This document shows, in pieces, positions 1 to 9,890 of a stretch of 64,000 nt of DNA (the first letter of the stretch is position 1; each line of letters begins with the position of its first letter). This DNA comes from JANQIO01 sp965229625. Its GTDB lineage: Bacteria > Pseudomonadota > Gammaproteobacteria > Pseudomonadales > Halieaceae. The notes beneath the pieces were generated by a model. The model was not told the DNA's origin and did no database searches. It was given only the letters and a program-made list of their open reading frames with translations. The DNA lies in the NCBI GenBank assembly GCA_965229625.1, contig CBDDJJ010000002.1, forward strand, positions 310,001-374,000, given 5' to 3'. Made by a program: the position numbers and the translations under genes.

Positions 1-166
1 GCAGGCAGGTCTCGATGAGCTCACGTTCCACCGGCGCATCGCTGAAATGGCGCACCGAGTGACGCTGGCGAATCGAGGCATAATAGGCTGCGGCCCGCGC
101 CTGAGACTCCTGGGGCGACAGCGTTGGCCGAGGCGGCAGTGGAATGGGGTCGTAGTTATAGTCCAT
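1..166 (-). CDS. Nitroreductase family protein, N-terminal fragment (runs off the left edge)
   Basis: An ATG at 166 (read leftwards) opens a frame that stays open to base 1, giving 55 residues. The fragment contains RQRHSVRHFSDAPVERELI, the usual FMN-binding N-terminal signature of the nitroreductase fold (R-x-S-x-R-x-F followed by a P-V dipeptide). These enzymes are cytosolic FMN flavoproteins that reduce nitro compounds, quinones or enones with NAD(P)H. The gene starts about 20 bases after the stop of the DUF885 gene on the same strand, so the two may be co-transcribed. Substrate cannot be inferred from this piece. Confidence 0.75.
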   Translation of the reverse strand, partial: MDYNYDPIPLPPRPTLSPQESQARAAAYYASIRQRHSVRHFSDAPVERELIETCL

Positions 167-186
167 TGTCGTTATCCATCGATGGG

Positions 187-1944
187 CTACTGCTGGGCTG
201 CAATCCAGCGGTCGATTTTCTCCTCCAGCACGACCAGCGGCATGGAGCCATCTTCAATCACTTCGACGTGAAATTCCCTCAGGTCGAAGCTGTCCCCCAG
301 CGTGTCCTCGGCCCGCTTGCGCAGCTCGCGGATCTTCAGTTCACCGTGCTTGTAGGCAGTGGCCTGGGCCGGGTAGGTGATGTAGCGATTGACCTCGGCA
401 ATCACATTGGCCTCGGCAAGCCCGGTGTTGTCGAGCATGTAGTCGATGGCCTGCTGGCGGGTCCAGCCCTTGGCGTGCATGCCGGTATCGACCACCAGTC
501 GCGCCGCCCGCCAGGCCTCGTAGACCATGCGGCCAAAGCGTTCATACGGGGTGTTGTACATGCCCATCTCCTTACCCAGCAGTTCGGAGTACAGGCCCCA
601 GCCCTCACCAAAGGCGTGAAAGTAGTAGACCCGTCGCCAGTCCGGCAGGTTCGGGTTCTCGGCCTGGAATGCCAGCTGCAGGTGATGGCCCGGCACCGCT
701 TCGTGCAGGCTCAGGGCGGGCAGCTCATAGAGCGGGCGCTCCTCGAGCTTGTAGGTATTGATGAAGTACTGTCCGGCGCGGCTACCGTCGATGGCGCCGG
801 GCTGATAGTAGGCCGTGGTAGTTTTCGGGGCTTCCTGCTCCGGGATCACGCTGAGGCCATAGGGCATGCTGGGGAGGCGCGCAAAGTAGCGCGGCAGGAT
901 GCCGTCGATGGACTTGGTGATCCAGCCAATGCGGTGCAGGTAGGCCTCTTCACTGGTGGCATAAAACTGTGGATCCGTGCGCAGGAAGGCCAGGAACTCC
1001 TTGAAGCTGCCCTTGAATCCGACCTCGACGATCACCGCCTGCATGTCGGCGCGTATGCGTGCCATCTCGGACAGGCCGAGCGCATGCACCGTCTCGGCGT
1101 CTGTATCCAGGCTGGTATAGAAGCTCAGCAGGTGATCATAGAGCTCACGGCCGCCGGGCACGGAAGACAGGGCCACCTCGGGCCGACAGGCCGGCATGTA
1201 ATCGCGCTCCCAGAATTTCGCGAACCTGTCGTAGGCAGGCAACACCATTGTGTCGATACGCTTGATCGCTTCCTCACGCAGCACTCGCACCTGCTCTGCG
1301 GTCAGCTCGGCGGGCATGTCGACGAAAGGCGCGTAAAACACGGACTCTTCCGCACTCTCTGCCAGGTACCCGAGGATGCTCACCTCGTAGCCCTCCAGGG
1401 TTTCGCAGGGCTGGGTATAACCGTTCTCGATGGCCCGGTCCAGCAGGGCGATATTCTGCTCGGCGTAGGCCTCGAATGCCTGGAAGCGGGCCAGCAGGTG
1501 CTGGTAGTCCGCCAGGCTGCTGCGTGGCATGGCCGCCACCATGGCCGGGAAACCCGTGTGCCAGCCACCCATGGTGGTGATGGAGAGGTAGCGCTGGTTG
1601 GACGCCAGGGTCTTGCGCTCTTTTTCCAGCATCCAGGTGAAGGTGGCGTGATTGACCCGCCCAGCCTCGCTGAGGCTTTCCAGGTCGAATTCATACAAGT
1701 CGCCCAGTACCTCCGCCATCTTCTGCAGGCGCGCATCAAACGCTTCATCACTCAGGTCATCGAGCTGGCCCGGGTGCACATCACTGCCGAAGAAGGCCAC
1801 CGACAGCGACTGACTGTCGCTGTACCAGTCCCAGTAGTCATTCATCAGGTCGAACAGTTCGGCGTCGCTGGCTCGGCTCGCCGGCGCGACAGAGAAAGTG
1901 AGCAGAAGCGCGGCCAGCGCACTTTTCAGGGACGATGTGGGCAT
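187..1944 (-). CDS. DUF885 family secreted hydrolase/peptidase-like protein
   Basis: 585 aa. I chose the ATG at 1944 because GGAG lies just upstream and the protein then begins with a clean signal peptide (MPTSSLKSALAALLLTFSVA, likely cleaved after SRA near residue 25). An upstream in-frame ATG at 2037 would bury that signal. DUF885 proteins are predicted zinc-dependent hydrolases. The family motif HEAVPGHH is seen near residues 414-421, an HExxH-like zinc site with extra histidines. Length is normal for the family. The product is expected in the periplasm or outside the cell; its substrate is unknown. It is divergent from the saccharopine dehydrogenase gene, with about 147 bases between the starts. 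Confidence 0.85.
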   Translation of the reverse strand: MPTSSLKSALAALLLTFSVAPASRASDAELFDLMNDYWDWYSDSQSLSVAFFGSDVHPGQLDDLSDEAFDARLQKMAEVLGDLYEFDLESLSEAGRVNHATFTWMLEKERKTLASNQRYLSITTMGGWHTGFPAMVAAMPRSSLADYQHLLARFQAFEAYAEQNIALLDRAIENGYTQPCETLEGYEVSILGYLAESAEESVFYAPFVDMPAELTAEQVRVLREEAIKRIDTMVLPAYDRFAKFWERDYMPACRPEVALSSVPGGRELYDHLLSFYTSLDTDAETVHALGLSEMARIRADMQAVIVEVGFKGSFKEFLAFLRTDPQFYATSEEAYLHRIGWITKSIDGILPRYFARLPSMPYGLSVIPEQEAPKTTTAYYQPGAIDGSRAGQYFINTYKLEERPLYELPALSLHEAVPGHHLQLAFQAENPNLPDWRRVYYFHAFGEGWGLYSELLGKEMGMYNTPYERFGRMVYEAWRAARLVVDTGMHAKGWTRQQAIDYMLDNTGLAEANVIAEVNRYITYPAQATAYKHGELKIRELRKRAEDTLGDSFDLREFHVEVIEDGSMPLVVLEEKIDRWIAAQQ

Positions 1945-2091
1945 GGATTCTCCAGGGTTTCCAGGGCGGCGTGAATACGCCACGCCGGCCCGGATTATAC
2001 AGCCTCGCAGGAGCCAGGCGACGCGCAGCAGAATCACCCGATACTTGTCTCAGGACAAAGACAGGCAAGGGCCATTGGGCCAGCATGGGGT

Positions 2092-3201
2092 ATGACACAA
2101 ATCGCCCTGATCGGCGCCGGCAAGGTGGGCGCTACGGTATGTGACCTGCTGCTGGCCACTGGTGACTACAACATCACGCTACTGGACAGCTCCGAGGCGC
2201 AGCTGGCAGGGGTCACTGAGCATGACCGCCTCCGCAAGCAGTGTATGGCGGTGTCCGATGCCGACACCCTGGCCGAAGCGCTGGCCGGCCAGTTCGCAGT
2301 GCTCAGCGCCGGGCCCTTTCATATCACTCCCACCGTTGCGGAAGCCGCGAAGGCGGCGGGTGTCCACTACCTGGATTTGACCGAGGACATCGCCAGCACC
2401 CGGCGGGTCTGGGAGCTGGCCGCCAACGCCGAGACAGTCTTTATCCCCCAGTGCGGGCTGGCGCCCGGCTTTATCTCCATCGTTGCCAACTGGCTGTGTG
2501 AAAAATTCGATACCCTCGACACCGTGCGCATGCGCGTCGGCGCCCTGCCCCGCTATCCCACCAACTCCCTGCTGTACAACCTGACCTGGAGCACCGAGGG
2601 CCTGATCAACGAGTACTGTGAACAGTGCGAGGCGATTATGGACGGCGCGAGGATTACCCTGCCCGCGCTCACCCAGCGCAAGTACTTCAGCCTGGATGGC
2701 ACACGCTACGAGAGCTTCAACACGTCTGGTGGCCAGGGTTCGCTGGCGGATACCCTATCCGGCCGGGTCAACAATCTCAGCTACCAGACCATCCGCTACC
2801 CGGGCCACCTGGATATCATGCGTACACTGTTGCTGGACCTGAAGCTGTCCGAACGCCGGGCGCTGCTGAAGGACATCATGGAATACGCCATACCCGCCAC
2901 CTTTCAGGATGTGGTGCTGATCTTCGCGACCGTCAGCGGTATGCGCGACGGCCAGTTGCAGCAGGAGACCTACGTCAACAAGGTCTACGGCCAGGCCGAG
3001 GAAGGCGCCCAGCGCTCTGCTATCCAGCTCACCACGGCCAGCGCCATCTGCGCGATGCTCGACCTGCTGGTGGAAGGCTCGCTGCCGGCGCGTGGCCTGG
3101 TGCGCCAGGAGCAGGTGTCCCTGGAGGCTTTTCTGGCCAACCGCTTCGGCCGCATCTTTACGCCGGAATCTGCCCGCCAGTATTCCGTCACCGAGGAGTA
3201 G
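2092..3201 (+). CDS. Saccharopine dehydrogenase family protein (lysine catabolism)
   Basis: 369 aa. The N-terminus is a Rossmann fold with IALIGAGKVGATV at residues 4-16, followed by the saccharopine-dehydrogenase-type second domain (SGGQGSLADTLSGRVNNLSY region, around 210-230). Family members are cytosolic NAD(P)-dependent enzymes that oxidise saccharopine or lysine at the epsilon position. The next gene, nine bases on, is an ALDH7-type aminoadipate-semialdehyde dehydrogenase. That pairing makes a lysine to 2-aminoadipate route the best reading. Lysine-6-dehydrogenase is an alternative to saccharopine dehydrogenase. The lysine-ketoglutarate reductase half is not in the window. Confidence 0.8.
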   Translation: MTQIALIGAGKVGATVCDLLLATGDYNITLLDSSEAQLAGVTEHDRLRKQCMAVSDADTLAEALAGQFAVLSAGPFHITPTVAEAAKAAGVHYLDLTEDIASTRRVWELAANAETVFIPQCGLAPGFISIVANWLCEKFDTLDTVRMRVGALPRYPTNSLLYNLTWSTEGLINEYCEQCEAIMDGARITLPALTQRKYFSLDGTRYESFNTSGGQGSLADTLSGRVNNLSYQTIRYPGHLDIMRTLLLDLKLSERRALLKDIMEYAIPATFQDVVLIFATVSGMRDGQLQQETYVNKVYGQAEEGAQRSAIQLTTASAICAMLDLLVEGSLPARGLVRQEQVSLEAFLANRFGRIFTPESARQYSVTEE

Positions 3202-3210
3202 GAGCGCCCC

Positions 3211-4731
<1,521 letters not shown>

Positions 4732-4759
4732 AAGCTACGCGCACCTGGCCGGCCGCCCC

Positions 4760-4787
4760 GGCTACGCGCCCCCGGGCTACGCGCCCC
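4760..4787. repeat. Two 13-base direct repeats at a convergent gene junction
   Basis: GGCTACGCGCCCC occurs at 4760-4772 and again at 4775-4787, with a degenerate third copy near 4733-4744. They sit between the 3' ends of the aldehyde dehydrogenase and molybdopterin oxidoreductase genes. The second copy runs into the last codons of the latter. Fold-back pairing of CCCGGG blocks is possible, but no U-tract follows, so I do not call a terminator. Confidence 0.5.
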
Positions 4788-6948
4788 GGGCAATAATGCG
4801 GCCCTCGTGTTTGCGCAGGTTCACCGGATAGGCACTCTGCTGTGCCAGGCCGGTAATGCGGTCATAACGCTCGTGGGCCGGGATCAGCGCCTGTACGTTA
4901 ATACCCTTCTCCTCCACCGGCCGGTCATCACCGGGGTCACCCCAGCCGTGGGCAATGCCGAGCGTCCCCCGCGCCACGTCATCGGAGGCTTCGAGAATAC
5001 CTTCCTGCTGGCCAAAGCCGGAGTCGACGATGACGCACTCCCCGTCCGCAAAGCCGTGGGCGGCGAGGTCGTCGTGTGAGATCAACACCGGGTTGTAGGG
5101 CCGCTTCTTTTCGGCGCGGGGCAGATTATGCCCGGTGGTGCAGTACACCTCGGGCATGCGGTAGGTGATGGCGCGGAACTGGAAGTCCCTGTCAGGGCTG
5201 TAGCTGCCCGCCACCGGCATGGGCTCGGCGCGTACCTCGCGCAGCTCCGCCATCGGCTCCGGGTTGCCCACGGCAATGCGACGGTCGGCGTGGCCGATCA
5301 TGTTGGGAATAACGCCGCCCACTTCAGTCTCCCGATCACCGTAGAGCTTGCCGCTGGGGTTTTCCTTGAGATCTTCAAAAGGCGTGCGCGAATTTGCATT
5401 CAGCGCCTGCATGATCTCCTCGGCATCGGGCTTGCGGTCTTCCGGCAGGCCCGGAATGGCCGCGCGAATGCCCAGCCGCTCGCCGATCTCCCAGAAGAAG
5501 TCCCATTCCTCGATCGTGCCTGCCGGTGGTTCCACCAGCTTGTCGGTGTACTGCATGAACGGCTGCGGATAGAACATGTTCATCATGTGCGGAATATCGT
5601 TGCGCTCGAAGGGGTGCTTCACCGCCATCAGGTAGTCGGCGTAGCGCGCAGTGGCCGATTCGAACAGGTCCAGGCAGACCAGCAGGTCCAGGCTCTTCAG
5701 CGCTTCCACCGTACGCTCGGTGTTGCTGAACACCAGCGCCGGGTTGCCGCCGTTGACGATCAGCGCCCGCACCTGGCCCTCGCCGGGCGTGAGGATTTCG
5801 TCGGTCAGTGTGTTGGTGGGCATCTCGTTGTAGCCGAACAGTCCGGACATGCCGCGAATGCCGCGAATGCGCGACACCTCACCGCTGAAGGTGGGAATCG
5901 GCAGCGGCCCCATATTCTCCGGCAGCGGCTGCGACAGGGCGCCGGTGATGCGGGTCATGCCGCCGCGGCGGTCGTAACGGCCGCAGATGGCATTGATCAC
6001 CCACACCAGGAACACGCACAGGTTCTGGTGTGCGGCCATATGCAGGCCGGTGCCGGTCTGGGCAGCGCCGCTGCTGGCAGTGGCAAATACGCGCGCACCT
6101 TCGACAATGGTGTCTTTGGGCACGGTGGTGCGTGCCGCTGCGTAGTCCAGGTCGAAGTCGGCGACCGAGGCCTTCAGTTCCTCGAAGCCGGAGCAGTAGG
6201 ACGCCACATACTCCTTGTCATACCACTCGTTGTCGATGATCACCTTGATCATGGCCGCCAGCAGGGTGGCGTCCTCGCCCGGTTTCACCTGCAGGTGCAC
6301 ATCGGCGCGGCGCGCCACATCACACTTGCGGGGGTCGATCACCACCAGCTTCATACCGCGCTTCAGGGTGTTCTTAAGGCGCGTCGACGGGTTCGACTGG
6401 GGCATGGTCCACAGGTGCGACACGGTCGGGTTGGTGGCCACGTACATGGCCACCTCGGAGTTCTCGATGTCCGGTGAGCCAAAGGGCATGGGTGCGCCAA
6501 ACAGCCAGCCGGTGGCAATGGACAGGGCCGGGGAATCGATAGTGTAGGAGGTGTACATGCCGCGGGAGCCCAGGGCCTCCAGCCACTTGCCCACGAACCA
6601 GGGCCCGCCGGCCGCCGTGCGATGGCCGCCGCAGCCGCTGTAAACCGCAACCGAATGTGGGCCGTACTCGGCGATGATCGCGCGCAGTCGCTCACCGATC
6701 TCGTCCAGGGCCTGGGAGGTGTCCACCGGCTGGAGCTGCCCTTCCACCCGCTTCTGGCAGGCGGTGAAACGCTCCGGGTGATTGATACGGTCGACTTCGC
6801 TGCGACCCTTGGGGCAGGTATAGCCCTCGGAGATGGGGTTGTCGTGGTCGCCGCGCACGTCGACTACCTTGCCATCTTCCACGTCCACTTCCATGCCACA
6901 GAACACGTGACAGAAACGGCAGAAGGTTTTCTTCGTCTCGACAGCCAT
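4777..6948 (-). CDS. Molybdopterin-dependent oxidoreductase with N-terminal 4Fe-4S site
   Basis: 723 aa, of the DMSO-reductase superfamily (FdhF/NarB-like layout). Four cysteines, C10, C13, C17 and C45, form the usual N-terminal [4Fe-4S] motif. The middle of the protein holds the molybdopterin domains and the last ~120 residues the MopB-type dinucleotide-binding C-domain (near TGHNLPRAEKKRPYNP). There is no Tat signal, so it is probably cytoplasmic. Without a recognisable formate- or nitrate-specific ligand motif I cannot name a substrate. It is a single gene, divergent from the DUF1993 gene across a 203-base spacer in which I see no further gene. Confidence 0.82.
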   Translation of the reverse strand: MAVETKKTFCRFCHVFCGMEVDVEDGKVVDVRGDHDNPISEGYTCPKGRSEVDRINHPERFTACQKRVEGQLQPVDTSQALDEIGERLRAIIAEYGPHSVAVYSGCGGHRTAAGGPWFVGKWLEALGSRGMYTSYTIDSPALSIATGWLFGAPMPFGSPDIENSEVAMYVATNPTVSHLWTMPQSNPSTRLKNTLKRGMKLVVIDPRKCDVARRADVHLQVKPGEDATLLAAMIKVIIDNEWYDKEYVASYCSGFEELKASVADFDLDYAAARTTVPKDTIVEGARVFATASSGAAQTGTGLHMAAHQNLCVFLVWVINAICGRYDRRGGMTRITGALSQPLPENMGPLPIPTFSGEVSRIRGIRGMSGLFGYNEMPTNTLTDEILTPGEGQVRALIVNGGNPALVFSNTERTVEALKSLDLLVCLDLFESATARYADYLMAVKHPFERNDIPHMMNMFYPQPFMQYTDKLVEPPAGTIEEWDFFWEIGERLGIRAAIPGLPEDRKPDAEEIMQALNANSRTPFEDLKENPSGKLYGDRETEVGGVIPNMIGHADRRIAVGNPEPMAELREVRAEPMPVAGSYSPDRDFQFRAITYRMPEVYCTTGHNLPRAEKKRPYNPVLISHDDLAAHGFADGECVIVDSGFGQQEGILEASDDVARGTLGIAHGWGDPGDDRPVEEKGINVQALIPAHERYDRITGLAQQSAYPVNLRKHEGRIIARGA

Positions 6949-7151
6949 TGTTGTTATCTCCCCGGCCGTGGCCCGGCCGTATTGTCATCGACGCTTGGAT
7001 CAGAAAAGGCTTCGAAGGAATAACCTAGCAAAGGAGTCGGGTAAAAACAATCAGAACTGACTGCTTTTAATAGCCATAGCACTGGCACTAGTGACGGCGA
7101 ACGCCTACGGTAGGAACACAAGTCTTTCCCTCACACACAAGGAATCGCAGT

Positions 7152-7676
7152 ATGTCACTGTCTCTCTACGACACTACCGTTGCCAGCTACCTGCAAGCCC
7201 TGGGCGGCGTAACCAATGTCATGGCCAAGGGTGAAGCTCACGCCGAGGCCGGCCACTTCACGCTCGAGGACATGGTCAGCTACAAACTGCGCGCGGACAT
7301 GGCGCCCTTCAGTTTCCAGGTTATCTCGGTCTGGCACCATTCCGAAAACGCCATCAAGGGCATGCAGGCCGGGGAGTTTGCGCCACCGCCCTCGATGGAG
7401 GATATGACCTACCAGAAGTGCAAGGACCTGGTCGCGGGCGCCATCGAATTCCTGCAGGGACAGGACGCCGATGAAATCAATGCCCTGGCCGACAAGCCGC
7501 TGATGTTCCGCGTGGGCGGCAACGAAATCCCCTTCAAGGTCAGCGATTTTGCGATGTCGTTTTCGCTGCCGAACTTCTACTTCCACGCCGCTACCCTCTA
7601 CGACATGCTGCGCATCCACGGTGTACCGCTGGGCAAGATGGACTATCTCGGTCAGCTGCGAGTCGGGGGCGCCTGA
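7152..7676 (+). CDS. DUF1993 domain protein
   Basis: 174 aa, full length for DUF1993, a helical DinB-like family of unknown function. The C-terminal signature FHAATLYDMLRIHGVPLGK (about residues 142-160) is characteristic, and HH near residue 58 is where DinB-like folds often bind metal. AAGGAATC sits just before the ATG. The GST gene follows after three bases, so the two are almost certainly co-transcribed. Cytoplasmic location is expected. Confidence 0.85.
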   Translation: MSLSLYDTTVASYLQALGGVTNVMAKGEAHAEAGHFTLEDMVSYKLRADMAPFSFQVISVWHHSENAIKGMQAGEFAPPPSMEDMTYQKCKDLVAGAIEFLQGQDADEINALADKPLMFRVGGNEIPFKVSDFAMSFSLPNFYFHAATLYDMLRIHGVPLGKMDYLGQLRVGGA

Positions 7677-7679
7677 GCG

Positions 7680-8411
7680 ATGGCGCTGGAGCTGTGGACT
7701 TTTGCCACCCCCAATGGCTGGAAGGTCACCATCATGTTGGAGGAGCTGATCGAGGCCGGCGTCGAGCTACCCGAGTTCAAGGTAGTGCCGGTGGAAATCA
7801 TGAAGGGCGACCAGTTTTCGGACGCGTTCACCGCCATCAACCCCAACCAGAAAATCCCCGGCCTGGTGGATGGCGACCGCGCCCTCATGGAGAGCTGCGC
7901 CATCCTGCTGTACCTGGCGGAGAAGTTCCCCTCCCCGCTGCTGCCACAGGACGAATCCCGCTGGGACGTGATCCAGTGGCTGATGTGGCAGGCGGCCAAC
8001 GTCGGCCCGATCTTCGGCAACAAGCTCAGCTACACACGCTACATGGAAGACGTGCCGGCCGAGCAAAAGGCCCACCCGCTGGAGCGCTTCAACAACGAGG
8101 CGCAGCGGCTGATGCGGGTGATGGACCGGCAACTCGAAGGCCGCGACTACCTGTGCGGCGACCAGTTCACTATCGCTGATATTGCCTGCTACCCCTGGGT
8201 GCGGGGCTGGAAGTGGAGCAAGATCGATATCACCGGCCACGCCAATGTCATGGCCTGGGTCGACCGGGTGCGGGCCCGGCCGGCGGTAGAGCGCGGCCTG
8301 GCCTATGGCTTCGAGGCCGACGAAATCGACCAGTGGAGCGAAGACACCAAGAAACGTTATGCGGCGGGCGGTGCGTCTATCGCTTCGAACGAAAGCATCG
8401 CCAGGGAATAG
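7680..8411 (+). CDS. Glutathione S-transferase (Ure2p/YghU-like)
   Basis: 243 aa. A thioredoxin-like N-terminal domain with ELWTFATPNGWKVTIMLEEL and the cis-proline segment NPNQKIPGLVD, followed by a glutathione-site ESCAILLYLAEK and an all-helical C-domain (FTIADIACYPW). This pattern is typical of the Nu-class/Ure2p-like GSTs, which act as glutathione-dependent disulfide-bond reductases or peroxidases in the cytosol. It lies three bases downstream of the DUF1993 gene and converges on the ligase gene. Confidence 0.88.
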   Translation: MALELWTFATPNGWKVTIMLEELIEAGVELPEFKVVPVEIMKGDQFSDAFTAINPNQKIPGLVDGDRALMESCAILLYLAEKFPSPLLPQDESRWDVIQWLMWQAANVGPIFGNKLSYTRYMEDVPAEQKAHPLERFNNEAQRLMRVMDRQLEGRDYLCGDQFTIADIACYPWVRGWKWSKIDITGHANVMAWVDRVRARPAVERGLAYGFEADEIDQWSEDTKKRYAAGGASIASNESIARE

Positions 8412-8417
8412 GTCCTC

Positions 8418-9887
8418 CTAGCCGCCGCGTTCCTCCCTGAGTGCCAGGCGCCGAATCTTGCCCGCCTCATTGCGCGGCAGCTTCTCAACGATCTCGATGG
8501 CGCGCGGCACCTTGTAGCGCGCCAGCTCCTTCAGGCACATCGCTGTCAGTTCTTCCACATCCGGTGGTGCGTCGCTGTCGCGGGGTTCAACAATGGCGTG
8601 CACGCGGCGCCCCCGGTCTTCGTCCATCAGCCCCACTACCGCCACGTCCTGCACCGCGGGGTGGCTGCTGATTACCGCCTCCACTTCCGCCGGGAAGATA
8701 TTGGCGCCACCGGAGATAATCATGTCGGTGCGACGGTCCGCGAGGTAGAGATAGCCCTCTTCATCGACGTAGCCAAGATCCCCCACACTGACAAAGCCGT
8801 CACCCACGGTTTCCAACTCTTTGGCACCCAGGTACTGGTATCCGACGGTGCCGTCGCCGAAACGGGAAAAGATTTCCCCAACCTCACCCGGCGGCAGGAC
8901 CTTGCGGTCCTCGTCGACAATTCGAAACTCGGTGAGTACGCCACGGCCGACGCTGCCGGGGTGCTGCAGCCATTCCGCGCCGTCGATCACGGTAATGCCG
9001 GTGGCCTCGGTTGCAGCCCACAGTTCCAGCACCGTCTCCGGGCCAAACAGGTCAATGCAGCCGCGCTTGGCCCAGTCCGGGCAGGCCGCGGCGTAGTGCC
9101 ACAGCAGCCGCACCGAGCTCAGGTCGCGACCGTCGACATCGGGTTCACGCAGCATGCGCTGCATCATGGTCGGCACCAGGTTGAGTGCGGTGGGCCGGTA
9201 TTCCTCGATCAGGTCCAGCATGCGCGAAGCATTGAAGCGCTCATTGATGAGGATGCGGCCACCGTGAAACAGCATCACCTGGGTAAAGAAAAACGGACCA
9301 TTGTGGTACAGGGGCCCGGGCGAATATTGCAGGTCCGTCGGCAAGAAACGCAGCAGCTTGGCGGTGGGATGTTCCCCTTCAGGGAACTGGAACGGCCCCG
9401 GCGTGACGATCAGCTTGGGTTTGCCAGTGGAACCGCCGGAGCCCAGCGCCTTGATCGGGTTCGGTACGCCAGCCTCCGGCGGCGTGTCGGGCCAGCCATC
9501 CAGGGCCTGCATGTCGGCGCGACTGATGGCGTCGAGGTCTGTCATGTCGCCGACGATGCAGCGCGGTGTGGCCAGCGCGAGCAGGCCGTCGCGCTCTTCC
9601 GGCGGCATGCTGTAACTGACGGGCATCGGGGTGCCGCCCGCCTTGTAGGTGGCCAGCGTCGCTACCAGGTGCTCCAGGCCATTGGGCAGGATCACTGCCA
9701 CGAAATCCCCCGGCTGGACCCCTTCGTCCAGCAGCCGGCGGGCCAGGCGATTGGCCCAGCGGTCAAACTCTTTCCGGGTCAGGGTATCTGCGCCGCCGTC
9801 TTCCCGGGCACAGATCACCACCACCTCGTCGGGAGCGCGCTGTGCGAAGACGTGTGCGGCACTACCCGCGGTCAGCAACTCATTCAT
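8418..9887 (-). CDS. AMP-dependent synthetase/ligase (acyl-CoA synthetase-like)
   Basis: 489 aa, class I adenylate-forming enzyme. The phosphate-binding loop SGGSTGKPK lies near residues 149-157, the acyl-adenylate motif LWAATEATG in the middle, YLADRRTDMIISGG (hinge) near residue 390, and the catalytic lysine in PRNEAGKIRR close to the C-terminus. Such enzymes activate a carboxylic acid to its CoA ester via an acyl-adenylate. It is slightly short for the family but no motif is missing. The upstream peptidase gene ends three bases before its ATG, so the two are probably co-transcribed. The substrate acid is unknown. Confidence 0.85.
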   Translation of the reverse strand: MNELLTAGSAAHVFAQRAPDEVVVICAREDGGADTLTRKEFDRWANRLARRLLDEGVQPGDFVAVILPNGLEHLVATLATYKAGGTPMPVSYSMPPEERDGLLALATPRCIVGDMTDLDAISRADMQALDGWPDTPPEAGVPNPIKALGSGGSTGKPKLIVTPGPFQFPEGEHPTAKLLRFLPTDLQYSPGPLYHNGPFFFTQVMLFHGGRILINERFNASRMLDLIEEYRPTALNLVPTMMQRMLREPDVDGRDLSSVRLLWHYAAACPDWAKRGCIDLFGPETVLELWAATEATGITVIDGAEWLQHPGSVGRGVLTEFRIVDEDRKVLPPGEVGEIFSRFGDGTVGYQYLGAKELETVGDGFVSVGDLGYVDEEGYLYLADRRTDMIISGGANIFPAEVEAVISSHPAVQDVAVVGLMDEDRGRRVHAIVEPRDSDAPPDVEELTAMCLKELARYKVPRAIEIVEKLPRNEAGKIRRLALREERGG

Positions 9888-9890
9888 CGC

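Noticed and set aside
124..1974. 616-codon open frame antisense to the DUF885 gene
   Set aside because: Arg/Gln/His-rich composition with no motif; mirrors codon bias of the real gene.
4732..4790. Bidirectional terminator at the convergent gene ends
   Set aside because: GC-rich fold-backs are possible but there is no T-run on either strand; recorded only as direct repeats.
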